From: Oopsacas minuta
Lineage: Eukaryota; Porifera; Hexactinellida; Lyssacinosida; Leucopsacidae
DNA: 64,000 nucleotides
Assembly: GCA_024704765.1 (NCBI GenBank)
Contig: JAKMXF010000332.1
Coordinates: forward strand, 204,197-268,196
Direction: 5' to 3'
Under the pieces are notes generated by a model. It ran no database searches. It saw only the letters and a program-made list of their open reading frames with translations, and was not told where the DNA came from. Of the stretch, positions 25,491 to 36,637 are shown piece after piece (positions within the stretch are counted from its first letter, which is position 1; each line of letters begins with the position of its first letter). Both the position numbers and the translations under genes were made by a program.

Positions 25491-26822
25491 CAGGAGCATT
25501 CAATATATACTAATCACTGTATATTTTTAATGAAATAGCAGTTCTAAGCTAGTATTTCTCAGTGCAATTCTATAGAACCATAATTCAACTTTCTAACAAA
25601 ACTTAGAGAGAGTTGATCACTTAATTATTTCCTAAGTTTCAGTTATTTTTAGAAACCTACATTTTCTCCTTTACATTTTTCATGGCTTCTTGTCCAAATT
25701 TTCGGAACTTGAACAACGAACGTACATCAAATTTCGCACCATTCTCGAAATCCCTCCAGTCTATTCATAACGAGTTGGCAACGATATGTGGAGAAGATAC
25801 TTTATCGTATTCAACTGTCAGAAGGTGGGTGAGCCTATTTAGGGAAGGTAGGACCTCTGTCCAAGACGCCCCCCGTCCTGGAGCACCAAAACTGGTGACC
25901 AACAATGACAAATTGAGTGAAGTAAAGGAATATGTCGAGTCTTTTCCGCATTCTTCGGTTGAGGAGGTAGCTAACTATGTTGGCATTTCAACGAGAAGTG
26001 CACACACAATTCTGAAGGCGGATTTAGAACTGAGGAAGATCCAAGTGCGATGGATACCACATTGCTTAACTTTTCCACAAAAGGCCGCGAGACTCCAAAT
26101 GGCTAAGGAAAACCTTGAAATTTATGAAGGAAGTGACCCTAGGCGGTTATTAGAGATAGTGACAGGAGATGAAACATGGATACAATTCAAACCACCGATC
26201 AGAAAGCAAGATGGCAGGGTATGGCTAAAGAAGGGAAAGGTACCCCCAGCTGTTTATGTATCCGACTTCCGTGCCCCGAAGGTCTTGTACTGCATATTTT
26301 TCGATGGCCTAGGTCCTGTAGCCCAAATCCCTGTTCCCAAAGGTGAGACACTCACAGGACAATTTTACGCAGATGTGGTGTTGCCTGAGGTCGAAAAACA
26401 TTATCTTAAGCGTCGTCCAAAGACTGGAACTCGTGGTCTCAAAATTTTGCACGATAATGCTAGACCGCATAAATCTTTGGCTGTAAGGCAAAAAATTAAA
26501 GATATGGGTATGCACGAAGTTCCACATCCACCTTACTCCCCTGATATAGCCCCATGTGACTTCTGGCTGTTAGAAAACTCAAAGATTACCTCTCCGGACG
26601 TGAATTTGAGGATCGGCTCAGCCTCGGTCGGGCAATTTACAGATACCTTGAAGTCATTCCCAAGGATGAGTACAGAAAGACATTTGAAAATTGGATTAAA
26701 AGGCTAAATTCAGTTGTAGCGTATAAAGGAGACTACTTTGAACATTCATAGCAAAAATTACCAACTTTACACAAGTATCTATAGTTTTAGATGGTATGAT
26801 TAGTATTTATTGAATGCCCCTG
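25491..26822 (+). mobile_element. mariner (DD34D) nested inside the DD37E element
   Basis: The inverted ends of about 27 bp read CAGGAGCATTCAATATATAC on the left and GTATTTATTGAATGCCCCTG on the right. TA lies at 25489-25490 and 26823-26824. The length of 1332 bp and the DD34D spacing of the transposase are those of classical mariners. This is the innermost and hence the youngest layer on this arm of the nest, consistent with its gene being the least damaged. Confidence 0.94.
25682..26751 (+). pseudogene. mariner transposase, near intact with C-terminal frameshift
   Basis: The frame is open from the ATG at 25682 for about 300 residues. It includes a helix-turn-helix pair at residues about 25-120 and the catalytic blocks VTGDETWI, ILHDNARPH and PPYSPDIAPCDFWL. 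There are 34 residues between the second and third aspartates, the DD34D of mariners. A frameshift near 26575, just after the third catalytic block, sends the frame to a false stop at 26707. The expected tail, ending KGDYFEHS before the stop at 26749-26751, is present in another frame. One lesion is therefore visible. The final catalytic residue lies before it, but the natural C-terminus is lost. The start was chosen as the first ATG after the left TIR. A search would show which mariner subfamily it belongs to. Confidence 0.9.
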
Positions 26823-26884
26823 TAGTTGGACTATTCAGCATATATCTCCATAATATGACTGCGTAGTAGCTTTTTACGTATCTT

Positions 26885-27953
26885 ATGGTCAAAGAACAGA
26901 CTATTCAAACTCGTAATCGAGCAATTGGCATGTTGTAGGGTGGGTTGACCCAGAAATCGGTTGCTCAACAGATTGGAGTTAATATCCGAACAGTTCGTCG
27001 TTGGTGGTTGTGCTTTCTTGGAGGTCAGTCGCTCAAAAACAAATGGGGTCGTGGCCGAAAAACATCCGTCCCAATCCCAGCAAAATTAGTCATCACTAAG
27101 TCGACCCATAAAAGACACCAATCAACCAGATCCATCTCTCGGAAGTTGAAATCCAAGCGATATTCAATCTCATACAACACCGTATATCGTTATTTACGGG
27201 ATACCCTTAACTTCAAGGCATATAAACGCCAGCAGCAACCCAAATTAACGGACAAACAGAAAGAAAACCGATTGAAATTCTGTAAAGCACGTAAAGATTG
27301 GACAACAGAGGAATGGAAAAGGGTTATTTTCTCTGATGAATGCCCCTTTGAACTGATCCATGCACCAAATCGGCAGAATGATCGAATTTGGGCACCTGAC
27401 AAGTCAAATGTTCAACTAGTAGAACTGGTGAAACACCCACCTAAAATACAGGTGTGGGGGATGATCTCTTACCAAGTTGTCTCCGATTTGCACATGATAG
27501 ATCCTGGACAAACAATAACTGGAGATTACTATGTGAACGAAATTATGAAGAAGACTCTTTGTGTCACATATAAAAGAAAACGAAAAACTGGATCGACTAT
27601 CCAGAGAAAGATAGTGCACAACATGTCTCATTCAATTTTCCAACAAGACGGTGCACCAGCCCATCACTCAAAAAAGTCTCAAGAATGGTTAAAAAATTAT
27701 CTGCCTTCGTTCTGGGAGAAAGGTATTTGGCCTGGCAACTCGCCAGATCTTAATCCGATAGAAAATGTATGGGCAATAATGAAAAGTGACATGGATACTA
27801 TGGCTCTTCCCAACAATCTGAAAAATGCTTGAAAATAACATAAAACTGGCCTGGTCGAGACTTTCGCGTGATACTTTAGAGTCATTATATAATGGGATGC
27901 CAAATAGAGTCAAAAAGTGCATCAAACTACATGGTGGTTACATTACAAAGTGA
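26885..27953 (+). pseudogene. DD37E Tc1-like transposase, lightly damaged
   Basis: The gene probably begins at the ATG at 26885. It is interrupted by an in-frame TAG at about 26936-26938 and then runs open to 27832. A frameshift near 27825 separates it from its natural C-terminus (ending LHGGYITK, stop 27951-27953). An N-terminal helix-turn-helix region contains GVNIRTVRRW. Catalytic blocks are VIFSDECPFEL, then IFQQDGAPAHHS and NSPDLNPIENVW, with 37 residues between the second aspartate and the glutamate. Two point lesions in about 356 codons point to a recent insertion. It belongs to the element at 25417-28027. Confidence 0.9.
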
Positions 27954-28029
27954 ATTATTTGATTGCTAGCTATTAGTGCTGCGTTAATTCATTGTGTATG
28001 ATAGGGCATCAATTATGAAACACCCTGTA

Positions 28030-29050
28030 TATCCACCTTTGTTTTGAATAACTTTTGATAATCTATCAGGTAGGGCCTCTACAACAGCACGGAGTACCTC
28101 TTGTGGTATCTTTACCCATTCCTCTCTCAACTTTGATTTTAAAGCCTCGACAGTTTTGTGAGAGTTAGTCAAAGTCTAGTTTCAAGAATGAACCATTTGG
28201 AATAGTCCATTGGGTTGAGGTCTGAGCTATAGGGTGACCATTGTTCTTTCTCAATAAAGTGTGGAACATCTTATGGAGCCAGCTTTGAGTGACATTTGAT
28301 GTGTGGGCTGGTGCCCATCTTGCTGGAATATATGCTGCTCACCATTAAGCATGTTTCCACTACGGTTCTTTACTACGGGCTCTAAAATTAGGCTATAGTA
28401 TGTCGTGAAGTTCATTTTCACCCCTGATGGAACAAATATCAGAGGCGTCTGACCCACAGCTAATATTCCGGCCCAAACAATTACTGAGAGTAGAATTTGA
28501 ACTCGAGGAACGTACTTTAGTGCTGGATCAATAGAAGAAGCCTTGTCATATATGATCTTCTCGTTCTGAGGGTTCAACACCTCAATTGTGAAAATATTTT
28601 CATCAGAGAATACAATCTTTTCCAAGGTTTTGGGTAACCTGACTACGGAGTTTTCCTTTGCATCTCTCTAGCCTCTTCGCATTTACATGTTCAGTTAGGA
28701 AGTGAATTTTCCTTCGTTTGAATGAATGCATTCCAAAGTCGATATTAACAACTTTCCGGACCGAAGACTTGGAGACTTTAAGATCCTTGGCCATTCTTCT
28801 CATCGAACGCCGGGATTCCTACGAATGCGTTCATGAATAACCTTTCGGAGTGTTCGAGTTGTTACTGAACGTGGCCGACCACTTCTCACCCTGTCTGCAA
28901 CACATCCAATTTCCTCGTATCTACGAATATTACTGTAAACGAACTTTCGCCTACTATTAGGAAAATTTACGAGCCTCTAAATTTCTTCTGACTCTTTCCA
29001 TTTTGAATAATTCAACAATAGCTGACCTTTCCAGTTCTATCGAGTGAAAA
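28030..29050 (-). pseudogene. maT-like transposase of the outer element, broken
   Basis: On the minus strand the start lies near 29050 and the end near 28030, where IQNKGGY resembles the usual maT C-terminus. Recognisable blocks are MRRMAKDLKVSKSSVRKVV (helix-turn-helix, 28740-28803) and KIVFSDENIFTIE (first catalytic block, about 28590-28620). GILAVGQTPLIFVPSGVKMN follows, then IFQQDGHQPTHQ near 28320. Frames change near 28610-28650 and 28270. The reading direction is opposite to both insertions within it. Its sequence is similar in order and wording to the transposase at 4400-5419. Confidence 0.85.
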
Positions 29051-29069
29051 TGGAATAACTTCAATAATA

Positions 29070-30449
29070 CAGTCTGTCAACTTGAAATTGGGAAAATCTT
29101 TTCCGATGTTAGAATGTTCCTAATTGCATTTTCAAATTGGTTATCGTAATAATATTGATAGTTTGTGTTTTCAACTATTTCTAGTCATTTCTTAACCAAC
29201 TGAACTTCTCTAGCTGACTGCGGTTACAAAATATTTCAATTTATACTTAGTTACTAATCAAATATTCTATATAAACATTTATCACTTGAATTTCTCGCGA
29301 CACTTCTATTTCTTCGCTAATAATTCTTTACTTTCATCAATTCGAAACCTTAAAATGAACGAGCAAGAACAGTGCAACAATATCAAGATACTTTTCGGCA
29401 CATGAATCACGAATTGTATGGAATTATCTCGAAGAACTGGAGTTCCAAATGGTACAGTTTATCGCACTGTTTACAAATTGAGGAATGCTGAATCCGTTGA
29501 TAGAAAGATTGGTTCCGAGAAACAGCGTCAGATCAAAGCAAATAACGCTAGATCACTTGTTAGTTTGGCAATCAACAATCCTAGGTTATCTGTGAGGAAG
29601 TTGACTTGCAAATTTAACAAAAGGCGAGGTCTATCGTCCTCACACGAGGCTGTAAGGATTGAGATGAAGCGGCGTGGCTTCACCCGCAAGGTTGCTAGAA
29701 AGATTCCGATGCTTACACAAACCCATAAGGCTTATCGTGTCGATTGGGCTAAGTCTAACAGATGTAGAGATTGGGAGAAAGTTATTTAGCAATGAGATGT
29801 CCATTTGGCTAGCTGGTGGCAGAGTATGTGTCTGGTGTAAAGGTGATTCGAAACCAGTAAAACCGAGTACGAAACACTCTCCTAAATTGCATGTTTGGGA
29901 ACGTTTTCAGCACGTGGAACGTTTCCTAACAAGGTTTTCAGAGAAAATCTCACCGGGCGACTTTATTGCGACATTCTGCACGAATGTTTAGTAGAACAAG
30001 CAAGTGTCTTGTACCCTGATGGATGGGTTTGCCAGGAAGACAACGATCCCAAACACACGTGCAACCTTGCTAAAGGATACATGGAGGAGAAAGGGATACA
30101 TAGGATGGATTGGCCTGCTTCTAGTCCGGATTTGAATCAGATCGAGAACCTCTGGTCGTGGATCAAGAGTGAAATCGATATGAAGTCACCACGAAATTTA
30201 AATGAGCTGGAAAGGGAGCTAAATGAAGTATGGAATCCTTTAGAACATGAATTTTACGTCCATTTTGGTCATCGATGCCAAAAAGAGTCAAATTAGTACG
30301 GAAAAGTAACGGAAATAAGATAAATTATTAGGCCTACTATATTATTGATTGTTTAAGGATTCTAATAACATATTTAGAATAGAAATACACTAAATGTACT
30401 TGTAACTAGGGAAAAACAAAGATCTTCCCAATTTCAAGTTGACAGACTG
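29070..30449 (+). mobile_element. DD34E Tc1-like element nested in the outer maT
   Basis: The ends are inverted repeats of about 30 bp starting CAGTCTGTCAACTTGAAATT, flanked by TA at 29068-29069 and 30450-30451. The element is 1380 bp. The encoded transposase is of the DD34E Tc1 type, and the TIR sequence is unlike the CAGGGTG ends of its neighbours. It inserted in the right part of the outer maT-like element, 134 bp from that element's right end. Confidence 0.93.
29355..30296 (+). pseudogene. Tc1-like DD34E transposase, broken
   Basis: The gene would start at the ATG at 29355. An early stop lies at about 29403. The frame 29418-29789 carries the two helix-turn-helix domains (LSRRTGVPNGTVYRTVYKL, then LTCKFNKRRGLSSSHEAVR). 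The frame then shifts twice, and 29895-30296 encodes the catalytic end with CQEDNDPKHTCN and PASSPDLNQIENLW. There are 34 residues between the second aspartate and the glutamate. The first catalytic block near 29790 reads NEMSIWLAG, in which the expected aspartate (usually SDE) has changed to asparagine. Confidence 0.87.
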
Positions 30450-30589
30450 TAAATGTATTATGAGAAGTAGAAATATCAACTAGACGATATAGTAATGTAG
30501 ATATCAAAAAATATGAATAAGGATAATCAATAAGTATGCAAGAATTCATCTTGAAGTTATGGGACAGGACTTAAAACGCACCGTGCATA

Positions 30590-31190
30590 TACACTACTCA
30601 AATACAAATACTTGCACACCACTCAATATACTATTCTATATCCAGGCGATACAGCGAATATTTGAATACGCATACTATACCTGAAAAGTGGCGTCACGAA
30701 CATAAGACAAGGATGGATAAAAGATGAACACCTTTCCTCTGTCCGAAATGTTTTCCATTCGTACACACAATGTCCTAAAAGTCAACACCTCTATGTTGAC
30801 ACATTGGCTGTTCCCCATTGTTTCTTCCCGAATGTTTTACGAGTGTGAAGTTTTCAGACTAATCCGCTGGGATAATTTCGGTCTCGAATTTAACTCACTT
30901 ATACTCATCAGATTTAGACGAAATTAGTATCATTCGAAAGAGGAGAGTTGCACGTTTACACTTTATGTTTTGTTTGAGAAAAATTTACTTATATTTACTT
31001 TTTTGGTTAGAATTTTTCGAGCCACGACTCCCTCAAATTCCCTAATTACAAGTCAAAATTAGATTCTGAAATCCTCAATATAGAATTTTTAGATCAATTC
31101 TTTAAGTTATTTCTCATCAGAACCTCTTCAAATTTGTAGATTCCTTCTGTCAATTACCCTAAAGACAGTAGACTGTTTTCAGTACTTTTA
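30590..31190. other. spacer with no recognised gene
   Basis: Only short frames occur, the longest at 30724-30927 (67 codons, no family). No transposon ends are visible before the MULE terminus at 31194. Confidence 0.35.
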
Positions 31191-31748
31191 TTTACGAGCG
31201 TGAAGTTGGCTAAATATTCGACCGGCAGTACTTCAGCCATTAACTTGGCTAACTTTCCATGGTTCGAATGTAGACATTTCTGGACCATTCGGAAGAAGAG
31301 ATACAGACGTTTCTGAAAATGAATTTATATTTCATAAACTTTTATCATTTCTAATAGAAATTGGTGCATACAACCCGCAGTAGTTCACATATGAATCTAG
31401 TATACTTGACCAATTATTTTTTCCTGAAATCAAGGGCGTAGATTCCTGCTGCATGGAATTTCTGTGTTTAAAGTATTACGCTCAAATAGTCATAACTTTT
31501 TGAGATATTACGTAGGTTTGAAAACTGTCTTGTTTGAGTCAAGTCTCTATTAGATTTGTACTAAGCACACAAATTTAATGAAACATTCTAATCCATTCTA
31601 ACTATAGTAACGCATAACAGATTACTGAAATATCAACTGTTTGATCTCAGTTGACTCATTATGAATTGTTCAACGAATTATAGAATTTTCAAAGTAATTT
31701 GTTATGTCATAGTATTTGGTGTCCATATATTCCTAAATTGATTAAGTA

Positions 31749-33038
31749 CACCGTGTCTAATAAGTTCTGTCCTCATATTTCACATCTCATTGTATAGTTA
31801 CTTGTGAACACCAAGAAGTTTTAGATGCATAATTTGTAACATTTTTTCTGCTCTTTCTAGCGATATAATAGGCTTCTACATAATATTGTTTGCACTTGCG
31901 AAAATAATGACTGAAAAAATTAGATCCAAATTTATCGCATATTTCGAAACAGGTAGTTCAAAAAGGGAAATTTTTCAAAAGCTAAAAAATGGAAGGGTTT
32001 CACCTAAGTTACTATATCGTACCGTAAAACGATATAAGGATACTGGAAGCTTGAGTGACAAACCTACGTAGATCCGGTCGTCCAAGGCCTGTAAGGATTC
32101 CAGCCTTGAAAAAAAGTCCGCTGCCGAATTTCTCGGAATCCCCGGAGATCCATCAGAAAATGGCCCGTGAGTTATCGGTTAACCATGAAACGATGAAAAA
32201 GCTAGTAGTTGAGGATCTATGGCTAAGGTCTTTTACAAGAAAGAAGGTACACCACCTTAACCCGAGTATTCAGACGAAGAAGCTGGTAATATCGAAAGCA
32301 CTTCTTCAGCGGTTCGTCCTGGGGCCCAAGACCAGAAGGTCTTCTCAGGTGATAATTTTCACGGGTAAAGAGGCTTGTAACAGACTGAATGATCGGATTC
32401 TTGCTACCAGTTCTACAAACAATCCCAGAAAACCTGAAATACATCGATAGAGTGCAGAAGCCATTGTCAGTGATGGCCTGGGGTGGTGAGTCCACAAATG
32501 CACGGACTAATCTGATTTTTGTCCGTCAAGGGGTCAAAATCAACTCAGCAACATACTAAGAATTGATATTGGAACAGGAGATCAGTGTAGCTGGACAAAA
32601 TCTATCTAGAAATAACACTTGGATCCTTCAACAGTATTCTGCCCCTGTTCATGGACCCCCAAAAGCACTCAAGACTGGTTAAGGGAAAGAAACATCGAGT
32701 TTATTAGCAAAGACGAATGGTCCCCCATCTAGTCCAGATTTTAATCCGCTCGATCATAGTGTCTGGGCAAATCTGAAAGCAAGTGCCTGTGCTAAACCTC
32801 ACAAGAGTTTAGACTCTATGAAGCTCTCCCTTTAGCGTGAATGGCAGAAAATACCACAAGATGAGCTGCGAAATGCAGTAGGGAACTTTAGGATGCAGCT
32901 ATAGGCTGTAATTTCTCAAAAGGGAGGATATATTGAGTAAACACTTTACTAAACAATTTATGACAAAATATTTTGTTAGTTTGTAAGATATCAACCAAAT
33001 TTGTTAAATATAGAAAATATCGCTTATTAGACACCCTG
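31749..33038 (+). mobile_element. maT-like element in the MULE copy 2 TIR
   Basis: The ends are CACCGTGTCTAATAAG (left; expected CAGGGTG, two changes) and CTTATTAGACACCCTG (right), flanked by TA at 31747-31748 and 33039-33040. The length is 1290 bp. The uninterrupted MULE sequence at 40300-40312 shows the original site (GATTAAATAATAATC), supporting the TA target. Confidence 0.88.
31906..32940 (+). pseudogene. maT-like transposase, heavily decayed
   Basis: The start is the ATG at 31906. The first helix-turn-helix (about 31906-32070) and the second, MARELSVNHETMKKLVVED (32158-32214), are readable. The catalytic half (about 32300-32940) is scattered over several frames. A degraded last block occurs near 32740 (SPDFNPLDHSVW in one frame), and the C-terminus near 32925 reads ISQKGGYIE. 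Many stops separate the blocks. It is more eroded than the copy at 4400. Confidence 0.78.
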
Positions 33039-34129
33039 TATATTCAATGTCTGAAATATCGAGTAGAAATGGATAATTCAGAGTTATTTGCTAAACTTCG
33101 GTGAATTTATCAAGTAAGGTTAGATGTACCCTAAAATAATTTTAATAGATACATATTCATATGATGATTTTCCCATACGAATCACTGTTGCTGAAAGTAA
33201 ACCTCTGGAAATAGTCCTTTGGAATTTGTATCAATATTATCTTATATTTCATCCATTCATTGACAAACTCTTTTATTTTTATCACTTTCATCAAAAAATC
33301 TTTCATGACTCTACAAATCCAAACTCTTACACAAGTCTTATTGACTTAGGTTTGTTTTCTATTTTCAATATACAGTATTTCCCGATTAGTACGCCGGGAC
33401 GATTATATATTTCGAGGTCCCTTCAGGGAGGCGCTTATTCGAAAAGGGATACTTTCTATTCGAGGATAAAGGTATCTAAATTCTGCCTTATTTACCAAAG
33501 ATTGTATTATTTAAATTTCGAATTATACTTTCGTTTCGACCTTCTTTCAATGGAACCAAATAGTTTCATTGCTTCAAGTGAATCAATATTTCAAAATGTA
33601 ACTTCATTCTTTCTATTTAAATTATTTCCGTCTCATCGGAATGCGTGGTAGATGTGTAGTAATCGATTGCTATAACAAAGTAAGATTTATCTTGACCCCT
33701 TTTCTGTTGAGTACGACGCATGTAGTATATCTATGTTCCTTTTATAGTTCCACGAAAGCTTCAGCTGTTACTTTTTTATATTGAGCCCACTTTCAATTCA
33801 TACAAAGAGGTTGTGAGTTCACTTTCTGTTGACCCTAGCCTTAGCGATTCTATTGGAGCATTATTTGTAAAAAACTACATTGCCGAAATAATCTGGCTCA
33901 ACGAAAATCTATTTATTTGAAATGGAACAATAATTACACAATATCCGTGTATTATTCGAGGGAGTAATCCCTTTATCAATCTCACCCCAGCAATCTATAG
34001 ATTTCATACCGTTAAATCGCTTTCTCCATTTCCACCATCTCTACAGAGTGCAACAAAATCATTGATTGTAAATTATAGTCTCGACTGAAGGCTTTGTAGG
34101 AAATTCTCACTTTATATAAGCTGTGATTG

Positions 34130-34945
34130 TATTTTGGTTATAAGAACATCCTCTGGCACTACAGTAGACTATGCTGAATAGGGCTACCGTTTAATCGGGT
34201 CACTTGACGAGATACAGAACCATACAAATAGTGTTAAATAACTCTGGTTAATCGGGCCAACGCCTTTATTCCGCTTAATCGGGTCAAAATGGACAGGTAT
34301 CAATGTGATCGCATTAAGCGGAGTCTACTTATATTTACATAGGCACCAAGTTTGGGTACCTTGGGGGTTCTGAAGTCTCTGACTCCCCAGGCTTTGAAGT
34401 TGAGACAGTATTCATGTGAAATTTACATAGAAGTCCTAGTAATTTCGTAATGTAACCTTCCAGGTTTAATTTAGTTTCTAAATATGGGTGCCAATGTCTA
34501 TATATGAAGTTAACATAATTTGCATGTGTTTAAAACTGTTGCTCTTATATCAGGCCTGGAGGAACAGATTTTGAAGTGGTCCAGTTAACAGTAACAAGCC
34601 CTAAGAAACTGGTCCAGTTAAAATCTCACTTAACATAGCAGTACAAAACTAACAGCACCAAAAGTGGTTAACCCGGACAGCGCCTGCTATATCATGCGCC
34701 CACTGTATTCAAGTTTGAAATAGCAGTAGTTGTTTGTGTCCTATTGTACGTATATTTGAAATTCCTGGAGGGCGTAGTGAGTGTAGGTACAGTTTGGCAT
34801 ATAGGGTAACAACAAACCGCCCACCTGTTGAATCTCTATTAAAACCCTGTTTATTTGAGGCCCTGTACTACTTATATATATTTATCAAGTAGATTCAGGC
34901 ATACTCCTGCTGTCCTAATCTTCGGTTATGTATTTCTATATCTGA
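34130..34945. other. MULE copy 2 interior, unrecognised
   Basis: Between the part homologous to the first MULE (ends about 34110) and the MITE at 34951 I see no gene. Phrases such as TTAATCGGGTCA/TTAATCGGGCCA repeat at 34192, 34249 and 34279, a weak local repetition. Confidence 0.3.
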
Positions 34946-34950
34946 TTCCT

Positions 34951-35105
34951 TATATATAGCTTAGCTATAATACATTTTTAATAATAATACAAAAACATAA
35001 TGGCCTCATTCGAAATGGTGACTTTCATTAATCCGAAAAAATGAAATATCCTTGATGTTAGAAAAGCTGATACAAAATACTGTACTTAGTATAGCTATCT
35101 ATAAG
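34951..35105. repeat. about 155-bp MITE, copy 2 (reverse orientation)
   Basis: This is the reverse-complement counterpart of 24571-24732. It shares TATATATAGCTTAGCTATA at its left edge, GGCCTCATTCGAAATGGTG and TTTCATTAATCCGAAAAA inside, and AGTATAGCTATCTATA at the right edge. The copies are moderately diverged, so amplification was not recent. Confidence 0.65.
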
Positions 35106-35310
35106 CTATTTGTTTCTTTCTCTGCAGCTTCTATATTTACCGATATTAGCTTACTCATTATGCACCTATCGATGGGGTCTCAAAGTCCTTCTATCGGGTT
35201 CTGGCATTAAGTGAGGATTTATGGGGGATTTAACCCCAAATTGTGCGAGCATAGGATATCTAGACTTATAACATTACATAAGTAAAGATAATTTTCTCCC
35301 TAGTAACCTA

Positions 35311-36637
35311 CAGGGTGTTAAGAAATTGATGTCCCATTTTATAACCGCCGCTATTCTCTAGTTTAATCCAAATATATATGGTATTACTTTCCTATGTAAT
35401 CTCCATGCAGTTTAGACATTTTCTAATTCGACCAGGCATCCTAGCTATGAGTCTTTCTAGTGTCTCCGGTGAGATTTCTTTCCAGGCCAAATTTAACTGT
35501 TTTTCTAAGACTTTTAAGTTGGTTACGCGCTCCATTGCATCCAGCTTGGTTTGCAAAGTAGCCCAGAGGTTTTCGATAGGATTTAAGTCTGGTGAGTTCG
35601 GAGGACATATTTCTTTTGTCCAAAAACCTGCCATATTGTTTTTCAACCACTCCTGGCTTCTTTTAGAATTATGTGCCGGGGGCTCCATCTTGTTGAAAAA
35701 TTGCTTGGGACCTATCTGGCAACAATTTTCTCTCTGGGATCGTCCCTGAATCTCTCGTTCGAAGTAAGCTGGATGTTAGAGACTGTTTCAATATGACTTC
35801 CACATAATAGTCTGATGTCACAGTTTGTCTTTCGGGATTATATGAAGGTCTGAGAGTCCTTGGGATGACATCACACCGCATACCATGATTTTTCCAGGAT
35901 ATTTGACTTTTTCAGTGGGAGGGACATCAACCTTGGATTTCGCCCACACACGGTCGTTTTGCTTATTCGGAATGTGGAATAGCTCAAAAGAGGACTCATC
36001 TAAGAATATGACTCTTTTCCAGGTGTTAATTGACCAATCCTTCCTCTCATTGCAGAATTTTAGTCGAACTGTCCTCTGTTTTTCTGTCAATTTTGGTTGA
36101 ACCTGCGGTTTGTAGGATCGAACATTGAGATTTTACGCAAGTACGAGTGTCATAAGAGATAGAAAACCCCTTAGATTGGAGATTCTTGGAGATATATCGT
36201 GTAGACTTCATCTTTTTAGCGATGGCCTTAGCAATTACCACTTTAGGTACCATAGTGATGGACGTTTTTCCTTCTACGGCCCTTCATGTTCTGTAGAGAC
36301 TCACCGGCCTTGAACCTCAGTAACCAGCGTCGAATGGTACGGGTAGATACACCTACAAGTTTAGCAACCTGATGAATCAATATACACGCTTCTATAAAGG
36401 AAACTGCACGTATACGGGTGTTTGGAGTGCTTCTTTAACAATATCAATTTCTAGTATATTATAGATAGGAATATTTGAAAAATTGTGTATTTTGAGTAGA
36501 AAGAATTTTGGAAATTAACTGAAATTTAATAACTAAGGTAATTTTGAGTATGATTATAGAGTTAAAACATGATTCATTAAGTGAAATTGTGGTTCTATTT
36601 CATTACCAAAAGGGGACATCAATTTCTTAACACCCTG
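35311..36637 (-). mobile_element. DD37E Tc1/mariner element in MULE copy 2
   Basis: The inverted ends CAGGGTGTTAAGAAATTGAT and ATCAATTTCTTAACACCCTG are flanked by TA at 35309-35310 and 36638-36639. The length is 1327 bp. The transposase is on the minus strand and belongs to the same DD37E group as 25417-28027. The TIR interiors differ (TTAAGAAATTGATG against TTTCATAATTGATG), so the two are separate subfamilies. Confidence 0.92.
35392..36390 (-). pseudogene. DD37E transposase, broken
   Basis: From about 36390 down on the minus strand, an N-terminal helix-turn-helix and linker (36047-36300) precede the first catalytic block RVIFLDESSFELFHIPNKQN (near 35990). The last block is SPDLNPIENLW (near 35570), following a damaged QQDGAP at about 35680. 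The C-terminus MPGRIRKCLN ends near 35392. Frameshifts near 36060, 35830 and 35680 split it into four frames. The wording of its blocks closely parallels the transposase at 26885-27953. Confidence 0.83.

Larger units (their letters stand above)
25417..28027 (+). mobile_element. DD37E Tc1/mariner element nested in the outer maT
   Basis: The inverted ends start CAGGGTGTTTCATAATTGAT at 25417 and close ATCAATTATGAAACACCCTG at 28027, flanked by TA at 25415-25416 and 28028-28029. The interval is 2611 bp because a mariner (25491-26822) is inserted 72 bp inside its left end. Without that insertion it is about 1277 bp. It encodes a DD37E transposase. A related element lies in minus orientation at 35311-36637. 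Confidence 0.93.
25283..30585 (-). mobile_element. outer maT-like element of a three-level nest
   Basis: The left end CAGGGTGCGTTTTAAGTCCT at 25283 matches the reverse complement of the right end ending near 30585 (GGGACAGGACTTAAAACGCA and on). TA precedes the left end at 25281-25282. The right flank now reads CA, presumably mutated. The interval spans 5.3 kb. Removing the nested insertions 25417-28027 and 29070-30449, each with one TA, leaves about 1308 bp, the size of a single Tc1/mariner element. The remaining core (28030-29069) holds a minus-strand maT-like transposase. Confidence 0.87.

Noticed and set aside
31250-31275. tRNA B-box-like GGTTCGAAT
   Set aside because: No matching A box or cloverleaf stems surround it, and the sequence is part of the MULE TIR.
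33124-33651. 175-codon plus-strand frame in MULE copy 2
   Set aside because: It is rich in Phe, Tyr and Ile, typical of AT-rich non-coding DNA. The counterpart at 40442-40753 is open in part only because the two MULE copies are similar, and no domain is visible.
35378-35749. 123-codon plus-strand frame
   Set aside because: It lies opposite the minus-strand DD37E transposase and has no motif of its own.
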